Counted from the first letter of the stretch, positions 16,204 to 24,604 are shown. The stretch is DNA of 26,211 bases from an uncultured Butyrivibrio sp. (GCA_910577605.1 CAJTON010000019.1:26040-52250), one strand, 5' to 3'. Notes: generated from the letters alone by a model not told the origin. Made by a program: numbers and translations.

Positions 16204-17787
16204 TTATAACGATGAAACTACCGCCTCCGCGGTTTTTATCCCGTCCACCGCCGCCGAGGTTATTCCTCCGGCATATCCCGCTCCCTCTCCGCATGGGTAA
16301 ACGCCTTTTACCGACACGCTCTGGAGATCGTCCCCGCGCACGATCCTCACGGGCGACGACGTTCTGCTTTCAACTCCCGCAAAAACAGCGTCGGGCATAT
16401 CAAACCCTTTTATTATTTTACCAAAAGATTTCATGCCGTCAATAATCGATTCGCATATAAATTCGGGTATGATCTCCCGCAGGTCGCATAATCCGTAGCT
16501 TCCTTTTATCTGAGGCGTAACTTTTCCCAGACTGAGGCTTGCGCGTCCCGCCGCGAAATCTTCGCTAAGCTGTATCGGTACGGCTCCGTTTCCCGCCCGG
16601 TAAGCGGCGGACTCAAGTTTTCTTTGAAACTCCATTCCGGAAAGCACTCCGCCTTTCCCGAAATCCTCAGGCGTAACCGTCGCAACGATCGCGCTGTTTG
16701 CGTTGCTTCCGTTTCTGCCTGAATAACTCATGCCGTTGACGCATATGTGTCCCGCTTCGGACGAGGCGTTTACCACATATCCGCCCGGACACATACAGAA
16801 CGAATACACGCCCCTGCCGTTTGCCGCCCTTGCGGTCAGCTTGTAGTCGGCGGCGGGCAGCCTGCCGCTCTTTGGAAATCCGTAAGCATACGAATTTATC
16901 AGGCTTTGAGGATGCTCGACTCGCATTCCTACGGCAAAAGCCTTAGGCTCCATAATTAATCCGGCTTCATTTAACATCAGGAACGTATCGCGCGCGCTGT
17001 GCCCTATCGCGAGCACAAGCCTGTCGCAGTATGCCTCGTCTTTGCCGTTAACGCGAACGGCACGCACTGAGCCGTTCTTTATATCGATTTCGGTAATGCG
17101 GGAATTGAACTCCACTTTTCCGCCCAGGCTCTCTATCTCGCGTCTTATATTATACACTACTTTTTCAAGAATGTCCGTACCAATATGAGGTTTATTTATA
17201 TAAAGAATCTCACGCGGCGCGCCGAATTCGGCAAAGGTCTCAAGTACCTTGCGTATACGCCCTGATTTTTCCTTAACAGCCGTATTGAGTTTTCCGTCAG
17301 AAAAGGTTCCGGCTCCGCCTTCTCCGAACTGAACGTTCGTATCGGGATCAAGCCCGCCGCCTTCCCAGAACGCTTTGACGATACGGCTCCTCTCGATAAC
17401 CTCCGCGCCCCGCTCGTATATGACGGGCTTATATCCCGCTCTCGCGAGAAAAAGACCGCAGAAAAGTCCCGCCGGTCCGCTTCCGACGATAACGATCTTT
17501 TTATCCCTGCCGTAAACGGCCTGCGGAAAAGCGTATTTTTGCGGATCGGTATACATAATATTTTTATCGTTAAGTTCTTTGACCTTTTTGAATTCGTCGG
17601 TATCCGGACAGCTTACGTCCACGCTGTATACATACATAAGATTATCCTTATGTCTCGCGTCAATTGATTTTTTAACTATCTCATATCTGAAGCTGCTTGA
17701 TTTAAGTCTCAGAGCGCGCCGTATCTTACTCTCAAGCGCCTCCTCGGGTTGGTCTATTTTAAGCTTGAGTTGATTTATCCGTATCAT
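16204..17787 (-). CDS. NAD(P)/FAD-dependent oxidoreductase, COG2509-like
   Basis: This 527-residue flavoprotein starts with an about 95-residue alpha/beta domain (MIRINQLKLKID, then SSSFRYEIVKKSIDARHK), followed by a Rossmann dinucleotide-binding site IVGSGPAGLFCGLFLARAGYKP (GxGxxG at 102-107). Next come the LDPDTNVQFGEGGAGTFSDGKL segment and a C-terminal FAD motif GVYPCGEGAGYAGGITSAAVDG. This architecture fits the uncharacterised FAD-dependent dehydrogenase family common in Firmicutes. The N-terminal domain resembles a small substrate or nucleic-acid binding fold seen in that family. No substrate can be assigned from sequence. Its ATG overlaps the stop of the upstream flavoprotein gene by four bases (ATGA) with GGAGAG upstream, so the two are translated together. 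Confidence 0.85.
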   Translation of the reverse strand: MIRINQLKLKIDQPEEALESKIRRALRLKSSSFRYEIVKKSIDARHKDNLMYVYSVDVSCPDTDEFKKVKELNDKNIMYTDPQKYAFPQAVYGRDKKIVIVGSGPAGLFCGLFLARAGYKPVIYERGAEVIERSRIVKAFWEGGGLDPDTNVQFGEGGAGTFSDGKLNTAVKEKSGRIRKVLETFAEFGAPREILYINKPHIGTDILEKVVYNIRREIESLGGKVEFNSRITEIDIKNGSVRAVRVNGKDEAYCDRLVLAIGHSARDTFLMLNEAGLIMEPKAFAVGMRVEHPQSLINSYAYGFPKSGRLPAADYKLTARAANGRGVYSFCMCPGGYVVNASSEAGHICVNGMSYSGRNGSNANSAIVATVTPEDFGKGGVLSGMEFQRKLESAAYRAGNGAVPIQLSEDFAAGRASLSLGKVTPQIKGSYGLCDLREIIPEFICESIIDGMKSFGKIIKGFDMPDAVFAGVESRTSSPVRIVRGDDLQSVSVKGVYPCGEGAGYAGGITSAAVDGIKTAEAVVSSL

Positions 17788-19061
17788 AACATACTCTCCG
17801 CGTATATTCTCCGCGGCTTTATTCCGTCCGCTGTAATCATCTGTTCCGCGGCTTTTATCCCAGCCAGCCTTCCGCTAGCGAAAGCCCAGTGCAGATTATA
17901 TCCGCCGCATCTTCCGTCCACGTCAAGCATTTCTCCGGCAAAATAAAGACCTTTTACCTTGAGCGATTCCATCGTTGACATATTTATGCCGTCAAGGTCC
18001 ACTCCTCCGCCGCACACCTGCGCGTTCTCAAATCCGTTGGTATCGTACGGCGTCACCGTAAATTTTTTTATTTTTGAAGCCACGCGCGTTATCATGCCGT
18101 CATTTATTTCTTTGCATAAAGCGGACGGACGCAGAGCGCATTCCTTAATAATTACGTTAGCGATCTTTTTGTTGAGAAGTCCCGCGAGCGCGGCGGTAAG
18201 CCCTGATTCTTTGCCGTGTCCGAACATTGAACGGAGCATTCCGTTAAGCTCGGTTTCCGTATAGTCGGGGCAGAAATCAATATGTACCGCGGGTTTTTCT
18301 CCGGCGTCGAGAAGTCGTTTAGTCCTACCGCTCAGCTGAAAAACAGGTATTCCCGAAATTCCGTAGTCAGTCAACTGAAGTTCTCCCCGTTCCCTGCATA
18401 CGGTCCTTCCGCCTGCCGTAAGCGTCAGCTCCGCCTCCGTCCTCACCCCGTGCAGTTCTTTAAATAAAACGCCGTGGCATTTTAGCTGCACAAGAGAAGG
18501 GACCGCCTCCACGATTTCGTGCCCAAAAGCTTTTGCAAGCTTGTAACCGCTCCCATCCGAGCCTGTTTTGGGCGCGGCTTTTGAGCCTGCCGCAAGAATA
18601 AGGCTGCGGCAGACGTATTTACACGATTCTGTAATTACCTCGAAGCTGTCACCTGTTTTACGGCATGATCTTACGCGGGAAGATACCTCCTCCGTCACGC
18701 AAAGCCTCTGCATTTCCGCACGCAGACCGTCAAGAACCGAGGACGCCTGTTCGGAAAACGGATACACATACCCTGATTTATTTCGGGTATATATCCCTAT
18801 GGAAGCCATGAAAGAGATGAGATCATTTGGCGTAAAATTTTGTATAACGCCGTAAAAATCGCTCTCCGAGGACGAATTGTAACATTCCCGCGATATATTT
18901 ATATTGGTGAGATTGCATTTGCCGTTTCCGGTTGAGAGAAGCTTTCTGCCTACCCTGTCGTTATGCTCGATAACGCAGACGCGCGCGCCGCACGCCGCCG
19001 CAAATATTGCCGCGGTCATTCCCGAAGCGCCTCCGCCGATAACAATAATGTCGTAATCCAT
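17784..19061 (-). CDS. NAD(P)/FAD-dependent oxidoreductase, HI0933/BaiN family
   Basis: The 425-residue product begins with an FAD-binding Rossmann motif VIGGGASGMTAAIFAA (G9-G14) and then the family hallmark RVGRKLLSTGNGKCNLTN. Later landmarks are LAAGSKAAPKTGSDGSGYKLAKAFGH, ITDYGISGIPVFQLS (here LTDYG), and the ending AQVCGGGVDLDGINMSTMESLKVKGLYFAGEMLDVDGRCGGYNLHWAFASG. These define the HI0933-like/YhiN family, one member of which (BaiN) takes part in bile-acid dehydroxylation in gut clostridia. A bile-acid role here is not implied, because the family is widespread in bacteria that do not process bile acids. AAAGGA lies 7 bases before the ATG at 19061. It overlaps the next flavoprotein gene by four bases. 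Confidence 0.88.
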   Translation of the reverse strand: MDYDIIVIGGGASGMTAAIFAAACGARVCVIEHNDRVGRKLLSTGNGKCNLTNINISRECYNSSSESDFYGVIQNFTPNDLISFMASIGIYTRNKSGYVYPFSEQASSVLDGLRAEMQRLCVTEEVSSRVRSCRKTGDSFEVITESCKYVCRSLILAAGSKAAPKTGSDGSGYKLAKAFGHEIVEAVPSLVQLKCHGVLFKELHGVRTEAELTLTAGGRTVCRERGELQLTDYGISGIPVFQLSGRTKRLLDAGEKPAVHIDFCPDYTETELNGMLRSMFGHGKESGLTAALAGLLNKKIANVIIKECALRPSALCKEINDGMITRVASKIKKFTVTPYDTNGFENAQVCGGGVDLDGINMSTMESLKVKGLYFAGEMLDVDGRCGGYNLHWAFASGRLAGIKAAEQMITADGIKPRRIYAESML

Positions 19062-19072
19062 TTTTTTATCCT

Positions 19073-19480
19073 TTAAGTCGAGTAGGTTTCCAAAAAGTCG
19101 TAAAGCTCCTTCTGCGAGGTCAGTCTTTTGGTATTCAGCACTTCTATCTGTATCTCCCTCGGCAGACTGTAAAGGCTTATATCGGTATAATCGTAAAAGC
19201 TTCCGTCGCCCCTGAATATCACGATATAGCCGCGCTCAGCCCTCAGCATATACACATATGCCTCCTGCGCTCCCGCCGGCGTAAGCTCGTCAGTCCCGGC
19301 CTCGGTCTGCTCCTGCGCCTTCGTAACGTCGTTTATCTCCGCGGATATGATTTTGTACTCCCTGTTCACCGCGTTCCCGCCGGCATGATTGATCTTCGCC
19401 AGATCGTAAGCCATAGCCGCGGCTCCTATTGCCGCCAGCGCCGCGAGAAGCGTAAATTTAATAATAAATACCTTCTTCAT
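19073..19480 (-). CDS. Small membrane-anchored protein with a BofC-like C-terminal domain (tentative)
   Basis: The 135-residue protein has a Lys-rich start and one hydrophobic segment at about residues 7-25 (FTLLAALAAIGAAAMA), which fits a signal anchor. A variable Glu/Thr-rich linker follows to about residue 68. The compact C-terminal domain contains YVYMLRAERGYIVIFRGDGSFYDYTDISLYSLPREIQ and a final helix ending FLETYST. The pattern of a beta hairpin followed by a Leu-Pro-Arg turn and a helix resembles the C-terminal domain of sporulation protein BofC, but I could not test this. It is likely an exported, membrane-tethered protein. The ribosome binding site is weak. It sits between cdd and the flavoproteins with short gaps (32 and 11 bases), so it is part of the same transcript. 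Confidence 0.7.
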   Translation of the reverse strand: MKKVFIIKFTLLAALAAIGAAAMAYDLAKINHAGGNAVNREYKIISAEINDVTKAQEQTEAGTDELTPAGAQEAYVYMLRAERGYIVIFRGDGSFYDYTDISLYSLPREIQIEVLNTKRLTSQKELYDFLETYST

Positions 19481-19512
19481 AGTGTATTTATTATTGCCGC
19501 CGCAAATTGCAT

Positions 19513-19911
19513 TTATTCATTCAGGCTGTTTTTGTCAAACGGGAAGGGAAAAAGCTCTCCAAACGGAATCCTTTTAATTCCTTTTTCGCTGTCGCAAAGT
19601 ATCACAGTCCCGTCTTTATCCATAAATTCGCTCAAAAACTGTCTGCAGATCCCGCAGGGATATGTAAAGCCGCCGCCCGACGAAACGATCGCTATCCTCG
19701 AGACCGAGGTACAACCGCCGCTTACCGCGTTAGTCATAGCGTTTCGTTCGGCGCATATAGACGCGCCGTATGAAGCGTTCTCCACATTACAGCCCGAAAA
19801 AGCCTTTCCCTCCTTTGATAGCAGAGCCGCGCCCACCTTAAAATGAGAGTAAGGCGCGTATGCTTTTTCCATCGCGTCCTTCGCTTCCTTCAAAAGTTCT
19901 TCATCAGTCAT
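19513..19911 (-). CDS. cdd: Cytidine deaminase
   Basis: Cdd converts cytidine and deoxycytidine to uridine forms in pyrimidine salvage. The 132-residue length is that of the homotetrameric bacterial enzyme. Visible motifs are the substrate-binding CNVENASYGASICAERNA, giving zinc ligand C53 and catalytic E55, and the second zinc pair C86-x2-C89 in PCGICRQFLSEF. The N-terminal AYAPYSHFKVGAALLSKEG is equally typical. GGAG lies 7 bases before the ATG at 19911, 16 bases after ybeY. Genes cdd and ybeY often lie together with dgkA and era in Firmicutes; dgkA and era are not here. Confidence 0.97.
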   Translation of the reverse strand: MTDEELLKEAKDAMEKAYAPYSHFKVGAALLSKEGKAFSGCNVENASYGASICAERNAMTNAVSGGCTSVSRIAIVSSGGGFTYPCGICRQFLSEFMDKDGTVILCDSEKGIKRIPFGELFPFPFDKNSLNE

Positions 19912-19927
19912 TTTGATTCTCCGTAAT

Positions 19928-20422
19928 TTATCTGAATATTCCGAGACCTGATAAAACAGCCTCCTGCTTTTTTTCCATAATTTCCGCCTCGGACTCCTCC
20001 ATATGGTCGTAGCCCATCAGATGAAGCATACTGTGCGCGATGAGAAAAGCGTATTCGCGCGTCGCGCCGTGTCCGTATTCCTCAGCCTGAGCCTGCACCC
20101 TGTCGAGCGAAATAATAATATCGCCTAACATAAGCTCTCCGCTTTCGGGATTGAAGCAGTCGTCCCGATCTTCGAGAAAATCAAACTCTCCCGGCTTTTC
20201 ATATTCCACCAAAGGAAAGGAAAGCACGTCCGTCGCTCTGTCGGTCTGCCGGAACTGTTTATTTATGGCGCGTATGGATTCGTCATCGACAAGCGTCAGG
20301 CTTATCTCCGCCTCATACGGACAGCCCTCGCTATCGAGCGCGGCATTCGCAACCTTCAACGCAAGCCCCTCGTAATCAAGTCCGAGGTCCTTATCGTATT
20401 CTTTTTCAAAAGCAAGCGTCAT
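19928..20422 (-). CDS. ybeY: Endoribonuclease YbeY
   Basis: YbeY is a zinc metalloendoribonuclease involved in 16S rRNA 3' end maturation and ribosome quality control. The 164-residue protein has the family signature H130-x3-H134-x5-H140 (HSMLHLMGYDH), the upstream RATDVLSFPL segment, and GDIIISLDRVQAQAEEYGH. Conserved R52 (AINKQFR region) is also present. The ATG at 20422 overlaps the phoH stop by four bases (ATGA), with GAGGGAG upstream. The phoH-ybeY pairing is nearly universal in Firmicutes and supports both calls. In many relatives pgpH lies between or close to these genes; it is absent from this window. Confidence 0.97.
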   Translation of the reverse strand: MTLAFEKEYDKDLGLDYEGLALKVANAALDSEGCPYEAEISLTLVDDESIRAINKQFRQTDRATDVLSFPLVEYEKPGEFDFLEDRDDCFNPESGELMLGDIIISLDRVQAQAEEYGHGATREYAFLIAHSMLHLMGYDHMEESEAEIMEKKQEAVLSGLGIFR

Positions 20423-21459
20423 CTTTCGTTTCTCCCTCTTTTCGCGGACGCGGGAACATCCTGTCGGGAGCTTCTTGCCGCCGTCTTTTGCCTGTCCCTT
20501 TCGCGTCTGCTCTCGTATTCGTCGTACGCCTTGACGATCTTCTGTACGAGCGGATGCCGCACGACGTCCTGGCTTGTCAGTTTTACTACACCGATCTCCT
20601 CCACCTTAAACAGCACCTTGAGCGCCACGTTAAGCCCCGACTGCACGTCCTTCGGCAGGTCCTTCTGCGTAAGATCGCCCGTAACGATGACCTTTGAGCC
20701 GAAGCCGATCCTCGTCAGAAACATTTTCATCTGCGCGGGCGTGGTGTTCTGCGCCTCGTCAAGAATAATATAGGCGTTGTCGAGCGTGCGCCCCCTCATA
20801 TAGGCGAGCGGAGCGACCTCGATAAGCCCTTTTTCCGAATTATGCAGAAAGCTGTCCGCTCCCATTATCTGATAGAGCGCGTCATACAACGGTCTGAGAT
20901 AGGGGTCTATCTTGCTTTGCAGATCGCCCGGAAGGAAGCCCAGCTTTTCGCCTGCTTCAATAGCGGGTCTTGTGAGGATTATGCGGCTGACCTCGTTATT
21001 TTTGAACGCCTGTATCGCCATCGCCATAGCGAGGTACGTCTTTCCCGTTCCGGCGGGACCTATTCCGAACACTATCATTCTGTCCCTTATCGCGTCGATA
21101 TACTGCTTCTGACCGACGGTCTTAGGTTTTATAGGCTTGCCGGATACGGTCCTTGCGATCACGTCGCCGTCAAGCTCGGTGAGTACCTCGGTATTGTCCT
21201 CCATTGAAAGCGCGAGCGCGTAATCCACGTTCTGCTCTGTGATCGTATTGCCGCGCCTAGAAAGCTCCAAAAGCTCCCCGAACACGCTGACAGCGCGTTT
21301 ACAGGCAGTTTCCGAGCCTATGACCTTCATGCTGTCGCCACGCATGACCATAGTCACTTTAAGTGTTTTCTCGATTTTCTTCACATATGAATCAAAATTC
21401 CCGAACACATTGCGGCTGTGCTCCGCCGGTATATCAACGATACTTTCTATTACGCTCAT
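20419..21459 (-). CDS. phoH: PhoH family ATPase
   Basis: The 346-residue protein has an N-terminal KH-like/nucleic-acid-binding segment (about 1-110) and a P-loop ATPase domain with Walker A GPAGTGKT (134-141). RPAIEAGEKLGFLPGDLQSKIDPYLRPLYDAL, the Walker B region IILDEAQNTTPAQMKMFLTRIG and GDLTQKDLP complete the domain. This is the PhoH/YbeZ type that is encoded next to YbeY and is thought to act with it in RNA metabolism. The basic C-terminal tail (YESRRERDRQKTAARSSRQ) is low-complexity and might bind RNA. The ATG at 21459 overlaps the yqfD stop by four bases. Despite its name it need not be phosphate-regulated; no Pho box is apparent. Confidence 0.96.
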   Translation of the reverse strand: MSVIESIVDIPAEHSRNVFGNFDSYVKKIEKTLKVTMVMRGDSMKVIGSETACKRAVSVFGELLELSRRGNTITEQNVDYALALSMEDNTEVLTELDGDVIARTVSGKPIKPKTVGQKQYIDAIRDRMIVFGIGPAGTGKTYLAMAMAIQAFKNNEVSRIILTRPAIEAGEKLGFLPGDLQSKIDPYLRPLYDALYQIMGADSFLHNSEKGLIEVAPLAYMRGRTLDNAYIILDEAQNTTPAQMKMFLTRIGFGSKVIVTGDLTQKDLPKDVQSGLNVALKVLFKVEEIGVVKLTSQDVVRHPLVQKIVKAYDEYESRRERDRQKTAARSSRQDVPASAKRGRNER

Positions 21460-22679
21460 TCCATATTTCCTTCGGTAGATTCTTCGGTTCGGTTTATAAC
21501 GGGCGGCTGCTTTACCGTCGCCGCCTCGCGCACGCTTATCGCGCCTTCAGCCCTGGCTCCCTCCCCGCTTATTTCTATTTTAACACCATTTGATATGATT
21601 TGAACACTGTTTTCTTGCAAATTCTCAATATATTTGTCAATTTTTCCGTTTAATATGATGTTCAGCTCCTCGTCGGTATATTCCGACGGGATCATTTCAT
21701 ATTCTTTATAGCTGAAAAAAGCGTATGTGACGGGAACCGTCAAATTCTCGTACGGCTTGACGGTCTCATAATCCACTATCACGTCGTAATTCTTGAAATC
21801 ACATTTGCCGACGTTATAATTTATCATTTTACTGCCGATTTTTATGCCCTGACGCTCCTTGACCCTCCCCGTGTAGGTCTTTTTTTCATAATTACGGTCA
21901 AGATAATCGTTATAGTAATATTCAGTCTCAATTATGATATCCGCGTCAGCCGCAATATATTTCACTCCAAAGCTCTCGCCGCTTTCATTCAAAGAATCAA
22001 CCTTTGACGTAACGAGTACGTCGCCCGCCTTTACTTCGTCGCCCGCCTTTACTATCGGAGTTCCGCTTCTTGTTATAATGGAGCTTACGATGCCGTCCTT
22101 TGACGCCACGATGTCGCAGGGTTCCTCCTCTCCATATGTAAACTGTGTGTCCTCGTTTTCTTTGATATTTATAAGAAGCCTAGAGCCGTCGATGTCCGCC
22201 GACACCCAGGTTATTTTGTCAAACTCCTTGCGCAGCGCTGTTTCTATGTAAAAACATGAAATATCGCTTGTTTTCGTTCCGAAGGAAACGTCGAGCGACT
22301 CCACAAATTCGATGATCGTTTTGGCTGAATAATATGAATTTCCCTCCACCTCGATACGCCAGAGATACCTTGACATAAGAAAATTTATCCCGAAAAAAAG
22401 CAGTATTCCGCACACAAAAAACTGTCTGTTGCGGTTGCTGTAAAGCCAGAACGGCATTCCGTAGCGGTCCGCGACACTCACATGAACGCCGGACGCTCTG
22501 CGAAACGGTCTGATCTTGCGGAAATCCTCTATGCTCATCGCAGCGTAAGCCTCGTTATCTTTGAAGCGCAGATTGTAAATCTTCAGACCGTTATTTTTGC
22601 ATATATTAAAAAAACGTTCCGTACCAAGCCCGTTTACCTTGATCCGTACCCTGCCGCGAAGAAATGTCCCGAATCCCAT
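21456..22679 (-). CDS. yqfD: Sporulation protein YqfD
   Basis: YqfD is a membrane protein of endospore formers, expressed in the mother cell in Bacillus subtilis under sigma E. The 407-residue product has a basic N-terminal domain (about 1-80, with GFGTFLRGRVRIKV), one membrane segment at about 87-103 followed by SRYLWRIEVEGN, and a large extracytoplasmic beta-rich domain. That domain contains LRKEFDKITWVSADIDGSRLLINIKE and a C-terminal tail with VREAATVKQPPV. The length and layout match the family. GGAGGTG inside the end of yqfC serves as its ribosome binding site, and the ATG follows the yqfC stop by one base, so the pair is tightly coupled. It is good evidence that the organism, or its ancestor, sporulates. 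Confidence 0.92.
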   Translation of the reverse strand: MGFGTFLRGRVRIKVNGLGTERFFNICKNNGLKIYNLRFKDNEAYAAMSIEDFRKIRPFRRASGVHVSVADRYGMPFWLYSNRNRQFFVCGILLFFGINFLMSRYLWRIEVEGNSYYSAKTIIEFVESLDVSFGTKTSDISCFYIETALRKEFDKITWVSADIDGSRLLINIKENEDTQFTYGEEEPCDIVASKDGIVSSIITRSGTPIVKAGDEVKAGDVLVTSKVDSLNESGESFGVKYIAADADIIIETEYYYNDYLDRNYEKKTYTGRVKERQGIKIGSKMINYNVGKCDFKNYDVIVDYETVKPYENLTVPVTYAFFSYKEYEMIPSEYTDEELNIILNGKIDKYIENLQENSVQIISNGVKIEISGEGARAEGAISVREAATVKQPPVINRTEESTEGNME

Positions 22680-22680
22680 T

Positions 22681-22926
22681 CTATGACACCTCCAATATGC
22701 GTATATGCTCGATACAGCCCACTATTTTAATGTCACAGCTGTTCATGTATTCTATAAAAAGTCCGTTTCCTTCAAAAACAAGGATCTCCTTGACCGCTCT
22801 TATTTTTATCACGGCGCTTCCAAGCTCCATTATGGATTTGAAATTCTCGACATATGCCTCGCACTGCCCGTGCACGGTTAAAATTGCGTAATTTTCCCTG
22901 AGTTCATTGATTTCCCTGAATGACAT
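22681..22926 (-). CDS. yqfC: Sporulation protein YqfC (YabP/YqfC family)
   Basis: The 81-residue protein belongs to the short YabP/YqfC family. It shows the pattern of alternating beta strands, with LTVHGQCEAYVENFKSIMEL, VIKIRAVKEILVFEGNGLFIEYMNSCDIKIVG, and the C-terminal EHIRILEV. The usual N-terminal part of about 10-15 residues is short here, so the start is uncertain: ATG at 22926 has only a weak AGGTG 12 bases upstream, and a further upstream in-frame start is not obvious. Its place immediately before yqfD is diagnostic. I found no convincing sigma-E promoter in the 113-base gap upstream. It is the first gene of the long phoH-proA run. Confidence 0.88.
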   Translation of the reverse strand: MSFREINELRENYAILTVHGQCEAYVENFKSIMELGSAVIKIRAVKEILVFEGNGLFIEYMNSCDIKIVGCIEHIRILEVS

Positions 22927-22973
22927 TAACGCAGACGCACCTATGGCTTTTTATAAAAATATATGCAGACAAG

Positions 22974-23021
22974 AAAAAAAAATCCCCCGAATCAATATTT
23001 AATAATATCGATCCGGGGGAT
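22974..23021 (-). terminator. Strong intrinsic terminator of the chemoreceptor gene
   Basis: An 18-pair inverted repeat (22982-22999 with 23004-23021) surrounds a four-base loop and is followed on the minus strand by a run of nine T's (22982-22974). The base of the stem is the G/C block CCCCCG/CGGGGG. Two positions that are A-C mismatches on the plus strand become U-G wobble pairs in minus-strand RNA, so the hairpin is fully paired only in the direction of the receptor gene. It ends about 20 bases after the stop codon and seals the gene off from yqfC. Confidence 0.9.
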
Positions 23022-23039
23022 ATTTCTCACAAGATAAAT

Positions 23040-24548
23040 TTATGCAAATACCGTGGCGGCGATTTCTTTTTCCTGCTCGCACAAGGCGTTCAGTTCCTGC
23101 GTCATGGAATTTATCTTTTCCATATTGACCGACTGCGACCGAACCGCCTTGTCCATGCCCTCGATTCTGGAAAGAATATGCTCGATCGCCTGACGCATCT
23201 GATTCAGGCTTTCCGAGATATGCTCCGAGGTCTCGTTGCAGGAAACCGCCAGCTTGCCGACCTCGTCCGCCACCACCGCAAATCCCCTTCCCGCTTCTCC
23301 GGCTCTTGCCGCCTCAATCGAGGCGTTGAGGGAAAGCAGATTGGTCTGCGAAGCTATACTCTGGATCAAAGAGATGATCTCAAGCGATTCGTTTACCTTT
23401 TCATTGACGGAGGCAGCCGCCTTTGTAATGCTGTCTTGCTTTTCATTCAATCCCTGAACGTCCTCCGTTGTTTCGGAAACGACCGCGCTGATCTTGTCAA
23501 GACCGTCAGCCAGACTTTGTATGCTTTTTCCCATGTCGGCCTCAAATATTTCGCGGCTCCGCTTCTGCTCCGTCACGTCAAGGACGGAGGCCGCCAGAAC
23601 AATGGGTTTATAAGACGAATCAAACACCGCGGTGACAGTCATCTTAAACCAGAGATAATCTCCGTTGGCGTTACGTATACGGAACTCCTCCTTAATCGGC
23701 GCGCCCTGAGTCCCCGAATTTACATAGCGGTAAATCTCCTCCATTACTCTTTTTCTATCCGCCTCATGTATCCTGTCGGAATAAGCATTAGGAGTATTAG
23801 GAAAGTCCTGTTCGCTGTGAAAGCCTAACAGTCTGCGGAACTGCTCGGAATACCAGAACGGATTTTCGGGGTTCGTAATATCTCCGTTCAATACATTCAT
23901 GCTCCATGAGCCTTCATTAAGAATGGAATCAATAGCGTCATGGCGCTTTGTGGAAATATCAAGCTCCACCGCATTGTCGTGAACTACCGTTATGTTTGAA
24001 ATAATGCCGATGAACTCAAAGGGCTTTCCTCCGCGTCTTACGATCTCGCCTGCCATACGCATCCAGCACAAGCCTTCATGCTTCGTCAGAAAACGGTATT
24101 CCACGTCAAAAACCTTTTTGCCCGTGGTATCCTCTATCGTATCATCAAACTCCCGCATCACACGGTCTTTGTCGCCGGCATGTATTTTTTCCTGCCATGC
24201 CTCCACGGTATCCGGAAATTCGACGCGGTCGGTATAACCCGTAATTTCCCGAAATTCATCGGTGAACACGACCCTGCTGATCTTCTGTCCCTCTCCGAAA
24301 TACATGGACCACATACCGGAGTGATTTATCCTGTTGAGCATAGTCATATTTTCTCTGGCATGATTCAGTAATAAATTGGCGCATTTCAATACGTAGTTAA
24401 GGGATTTCATTACCTCCTGCGTACCCTCACACGCGTCTAAATTGGATATTTCATCAAATACGCCAATTTGGAACGATTTCTGAGCCTGTATATTCAGTTC
24501 GCCGGACAGTTGTTTCAGCCACTCGGTCTGCACTCTTTTTTTATGCAT
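23040..24548 (-). CDS. Soluble PAS-PAS methyl-accepting chemotaxis-type receptor
   Basis: The 502-residue product has no membrane segment. Order: an N-terminal helical region (1-75), PAS domain 1 (about 75-190, PAS_3 type, [21 protein letters not shown], ending [13 protein letters not shown]), PAS domain 2 (about 212-330, [20 protein letters not shown] ... [13 protein letters not shown]), and a signalling domain (335-502). Its hairpin tip reads [37 protein letters not shown] (about 398-434). The tip is well conserved, so CheA/CheW interaction is likely. The helical bundle is short, and no clear CheR-binding pentapeptide ends the protein. It probably senses a cytoplasmic signal (redox or a small ligand) through PAS. 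A neighbouring flagellar or che gene is not visible, so it may be an orphan receptor. The start ATG 24548 follows AAGGAG. Confidence 0.92.
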   Translation of the reverse strand: MHKKRVQTEWLKQLSGELNIQAQKSFQIGVFDEISNLDACEGTQEVMKSLNYVLKCANLLLNHARENMTMLNRINHSGMWSMYFGEGQKISRVVFTDEFREITGYTDRVEFPDTVEAWQEKIHAGDKDRVMREFDDTIEDTTGKKVFDVEYRFLTKHEGLCWMRMAGEIVRRGGKPFEFIGIISNITVVHDNAVELDISTKRHDAIDSILNEGSWSMNVLNGDITNPENPFWYSEQFRRLLGFHSEQDFPNTPNAYSDRIHEADRKRVMEEIYRYVNSGTQGAPIKEEFRIRNANGDYLWFKMTVTAVFDSSYKPIVLAASVLDVTEQKRSREIFEADMGKSIQSLADGLDKISAVVSETTEDVQGLNEKQDSITKAAASVNEKVNESLEIISLIQSIASQTNLLSLNASIEAARAGEAGRGFAVVADEVGKLAVSCNETSEHISESLNQMRQAIEHILSRIEGMDKAVRSQSVNMEKINSMTQELNALCEQEKEIAATVFA

Positions 24549-24604
24549 TTAAATATTCTCCTTTCAAACCGCTTTCTCTTCCCGTACTTTATAAACCTGT
24601 ATAA

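Noticed and set aside
22927..22973. A sigma-E or sigma-A promoter ahead of yqfC
   Set aside because: TATAAA and CATATATT are present, but no -35 element lies at a suitable distance; the leader overlaps the receptor terminator.
22920..23828. A 302-codon plus-strand open frame opposite the chemoreceptor and its terminator
   Set aside because: It reads through a strong minus-strand terminator and is antisense to well-conserved PAS and signalling-domain codons. No ribosome binding site.
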